In this document: positions 62,372-64,000 of the stretch, piece after piece | Numbering within the stretch: the first letter of the stretch is position 1 | How the letters are laid out: each line of letters begins with the position of its first letter | Notes under the pieces: generated by a model | The model's input: the letters and a program-made list of their open reading frames with translations, nothing else | Told to the model about the DNA's origin: nothing | The model's database searches: none | Made by a program: the position numbers and the translations under genes | NCBI RefSeq assembly: GCF_009938165.1 | Contig: NZ_AP019650.1 | Coordinates: 434,001 to 498,000 of the forward strand | Source of the DNA: Vibrio taketomensis | GTDB taxonomy: Bacteria; Pseudomonadota; Gammaproteobacteria; Enterobacterales; Vibrionaceae | Direction of reading: 5' to 3' | DNA length: 64,000 nt

Positions 62372-62763
62372 ATGGAGAATTTTGGAACAATTTACGCAAA
62401 AGCAATTGATGATTTATCTTCGAAAATTTTTATTCCTGTATTTATTGGTGCGCTATTTTCTGAGGTGTCAGTGTTAATGCATCAAAAATGGGGTTTTGGG
62501 CGATTTATATTCTGCTCTTTATGATTGGTATTGCTCTTGCTTCAGTGATCTTAATCTTCATTTCTTTTGCTGAGTTCTACATCAGCGAATTTCGAACGTA
62601 CACTGGTATATTCTTTATGCCTTTAGGTGCTATTGGCTTGCTGCCACAATATTTCAATGCAATATCAGTCCCATATACTCAGGTGACAGCTTTTTCTCTT
62701 TTAGTATGGGCATTTGTTTTAGTTAGTCCTTTGAGGTTTGTCCAACAATTACTAGAGGATTAA
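62372..62763 (+). pseudogene. Cassette 3: membrane protein of unknown function, frameshifted
   Basis: Restored product 130 residues: an amphipathic N-terminus (ENFGTIYAKAIDDLSSKIF), then three to four membrane helices. The written frame from ATG 62372 (after GGAGG) ends at TGA after FGRFIFCSL; restoring one A in the run before TGGGG near 62482-62487 leads into GFWAIYILLFMIGIALASVI and ends at 62763. No family recognised. Confidence 0.68.
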
Positions 62764-62773
62764 TACGGACTAT

Positions 62774-62873
62774 GTATAACAAGTAGTTTAAGCGGGATGC
62801 CAAACTGTGTGCTGATTTTCGCTTCGCTCAAGGCTAGCACACTAAGTTTGCCACCCATAACTAAGCGTTATAT
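62774..62873 (+). repeat. attC site 3
   Basis: GTATAACAAGTAGTTTAAGC, TTTTCGCTTCGCTCAAGGCT, ending CCATAACTAAGCGTTATAT. Same class as attC 2. Confidence 0.85.
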
Positions 62874-62892
62874 GCTTGAGAGACAATTTGCA

Positions 62893-63345
62893 ATGATTAC
62901 TGTATTAACAGATATTCCTTCGGAACCACAACTAGCTGAGATTAACGAGATTCGGCGTAAAATTTCTATGGTTCCGAACAGTGTGCTAGATAGGTTTGAG
63001 CCTCTAACAACTGCTTATTGGGACTACGTTGCTGTGGTTCTCTATTACAAAGATTTGTCTTTGGCAGGGTATGCTGCACTATCGCAGCCCTATAAGATTG
63101 CACGAAACGAGCTTGAACTCAGTGTCTTTGTTGCACCTGAATATCAAAATTTGGGTATCGGAAAGTTACTCATAAAACAAGCAATAAATGTGGCTAAGAG
63201 CTTTGATTCCGTTGATGAGGTAACAATAATGGTAAAGCGAAAGCTCGGTTTAGAAGGCTATTATAAAGAGCAGGGTTTTAGTTGTAGTTCAAGTAGTGAT
63301 AATTCTTTTAGTATGTCTATGAAATATCCGTTGGTGCGCATATAA
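62893..63345 (+). CDS. Cassette 4: GNAT-family N-acetyltransferase
   Basis: 150 residues. The acetyl-CoA-binding motif A is ELSVFVAPEYQNLGIGKLLI (the V-x-x-x-x-Q/R-x-x-G-x-G/A pattern), followed by a conserved C-terminal strand-turn (VTIMVKRKLGLEGYYKEQGF). Transfers acetyl groups to an amine; substrate unknown. ATG 62893 is used, with GAGAGACAA upstream; ATG 62872 is also possible. The gene ends inside the start of attC 4, as is normal for cassettes. Confidence 0.82.
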   Translation: MITVLTDIPSEPQLAEINEIRRKISMVPNSVLDRFEPLTTAYWDYVAVVLYYKDLSLAGYAALSQPYKIARNELELSVFVAPEYQNLGIGKLLIKQAINVAKSFDSVDEVTIMVKRKLGLEGYYKEQGFSCSSSSDNSFSMSMKYPLVRI

Positions 63346-63456
63346 CAAACTGTTCAAGAGGGATTCGCAACGCGTGGCATTTTTACTATGCGTTGGTTTT
63401 TGTGATTAAGGTGGTATGCGGCGGCTTCGGTATTGCGTTACTCACCCTTAACAGGG
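63339..63456 (+). repeat. attC site 4, 3' end lost
   Basis: CATATAACAAACTGTTCAAG through CAACGCGTGGCATTTTTACT to CACCCTTAACAGGGC, then the expected GTTATG core is missing and the sequence becomes TACATGGATTCC. The body is very like attC 1, so the junction at about 63456 marks where foreign DNA begins. Confidence 0.75.
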
Positions 63457-64000
63457 CTACATGGATTCCCCGGTTGTCAAACATCCGCTAAACTTCCAGT
63501 GATGGGTTTTGGACTGCCGCTCTACATTCGGTCTACTTATCGATGATTCGCATGCATCGTGACCCTGATGACTTTGCGCGACTGCGGTGCCTTATTCGTT
63601 AGATGACATTCAATATGTCCGCCGCATTAACAGGCTCTCCGCTCGTGGTCTTAACCTATCTCCATCCATTGCGTCTGCTATGACCCGGTAGGTAAAACGC
63701 TTACGCTGCTTGAGTTAACGAAAGCTTAAGCAGCAATTCTCATACTCCGTCTGGTTGTGTATCAGTGACCAAATTATTCGTGCGTTTTCGCTGCCAACGC
63801 GACCACCGCACGATTCATCCTCTTCGCTCTAAAACGCGTCGGCACCACTGGTTAAACCGGTCTTGTTTATCACCTAAGTTAGCGATGACTGTTCGAGCAC
63901 CATGGACAAGCAGTGTCCGCAGATATTTATCGCCATGTTTTGTGATGCGTCCTAATTTCGGTTTTCCGCCAGTTGAGTACTGTTTAGGAACCAAACCTAA
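63457..64000 (-). mobile_element. IS110-family insertion sequence, 3' end, runs off the window
   Basis: Starts right at the break in attC 4. It contains a transposase C-terminus on the minus strand (see next entry) and about 240 bases of non-coding end sequence. IS110-family elements lack classical terminal repeats, so the end is set only by the loss of attC sequence. IS1111-type members are known to target attC sites. Confidence 0.7.
63701..64000 (-). pseudogene. IS110-family transposase, C-terminal part, frame breaks, 5' end outside window
   Basis: Leftward frame from the edge reads LGLVPKQYSTGGKPKLGRIT, then HGDKYLRTLLVHGARTVI and NLGDKQDRFNQWCRR, the Transposase_20 motif of IS110/IS116/IS902. 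It stops at ERRG near 63830. The next frame continues with MNRAVVALAAK and then, after another missing base in GAAAACG, NARIIWSLIHNQTEYE, ending near 63701. Two or more single-base changes, so inactive as written. Confidence 0.75.

Noticed and set aside
63457..63700. A rightward open stretch (FWTAALHSVYLSMIRMHRDP) in the IS end
   Set aside because: It has no start or ribosome site and is interrupted upstream; likely chance within the non-coding IS end.

Overview
The window looks like about 64 kb of a Vibrio genome (Gammaproteobacteria), probably the second chromosome. That rests on protein similarity recalled from Vibrio families (the kbl-tdh pair, the moxR/bat aerotolerance cluster, the second pst operon, the fructose/mannose PTS cluster with its own AraC regulator) and on integron attC repeats at the right end. 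I cannot name the species. No rRNA, tRNA, CRISPR array or replication origin was seen.

Layout. 1-1.8 kb: 5' part of an RCC1-repeat lipoprotein gene running off the left edge. 2-8 kb: cyclophilin, MscS-like channel, gdhA, ggt. 8-13.3 kb: large secreted protein of unknown function, Asp/Glu racemase, and two surface-polymer-type genes (a glycan-transferase-like gene and an ATP-grasp ligase). 13.8-23 kb: Nudix hydrolase, glyoxalase-like protein, YjeH-type exporter with a divergent LysR, a LysE/Gfo-Idh/OsmC group, L,D-transpeptidase, GAF-GAF-GGDEF diguanylate cyclase. 23-30 kb: leftward moxR-DUF58-DUF4381-batA-batB/C-batD operon, whose batB/C gene carries 32 copies of a 9-bp repeat. 30-38.7 kb: LhgO oxidase, two cystatin-fold secreted proteins, DUF6279 lipoprotein, TSUP exporter, OpgC-like membrane protein, AraC/GyrI regulator. 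38.9-48.6 kb: fructose-family PTS cluster with manA and three permeases around an AraC activator. 48.9-52.5 kb: pstSCAB with a Pho box. 52.9-60.7 kb: polyprenyl-phosphate sugar transferase, phosphoesterase, nitrilase-PhzF pair, LysR, a 40-residue membrane peptide, kbl-tdh. 61.2-64 kb: four integron gene cassettes, each with an attC site, without an integrase in view; the last attC lacks its 3' core and is followed by IS110-family DNA running off the right edge.

About fourteen genes are broken by one or more single-base indels, mostly single missing bases and often in homopolymers. In the indels I placed, putting back or removing one base restores a full-length, family-like product. I saw no gene broken by a substitution to a stop. 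This looks more like uncorrected sequencing error than gene decay, though real frameshifts cannot be excluded. Entries give the extent of the restored gene and the place of each break.

Together the genes suggest metabolic versatility (amino-acid, hexose and phosphate uptake) plus envelope biology (Bat complex, lipoproteins, polysaccharide initiation), ending in a laterally acquired cassette tract.
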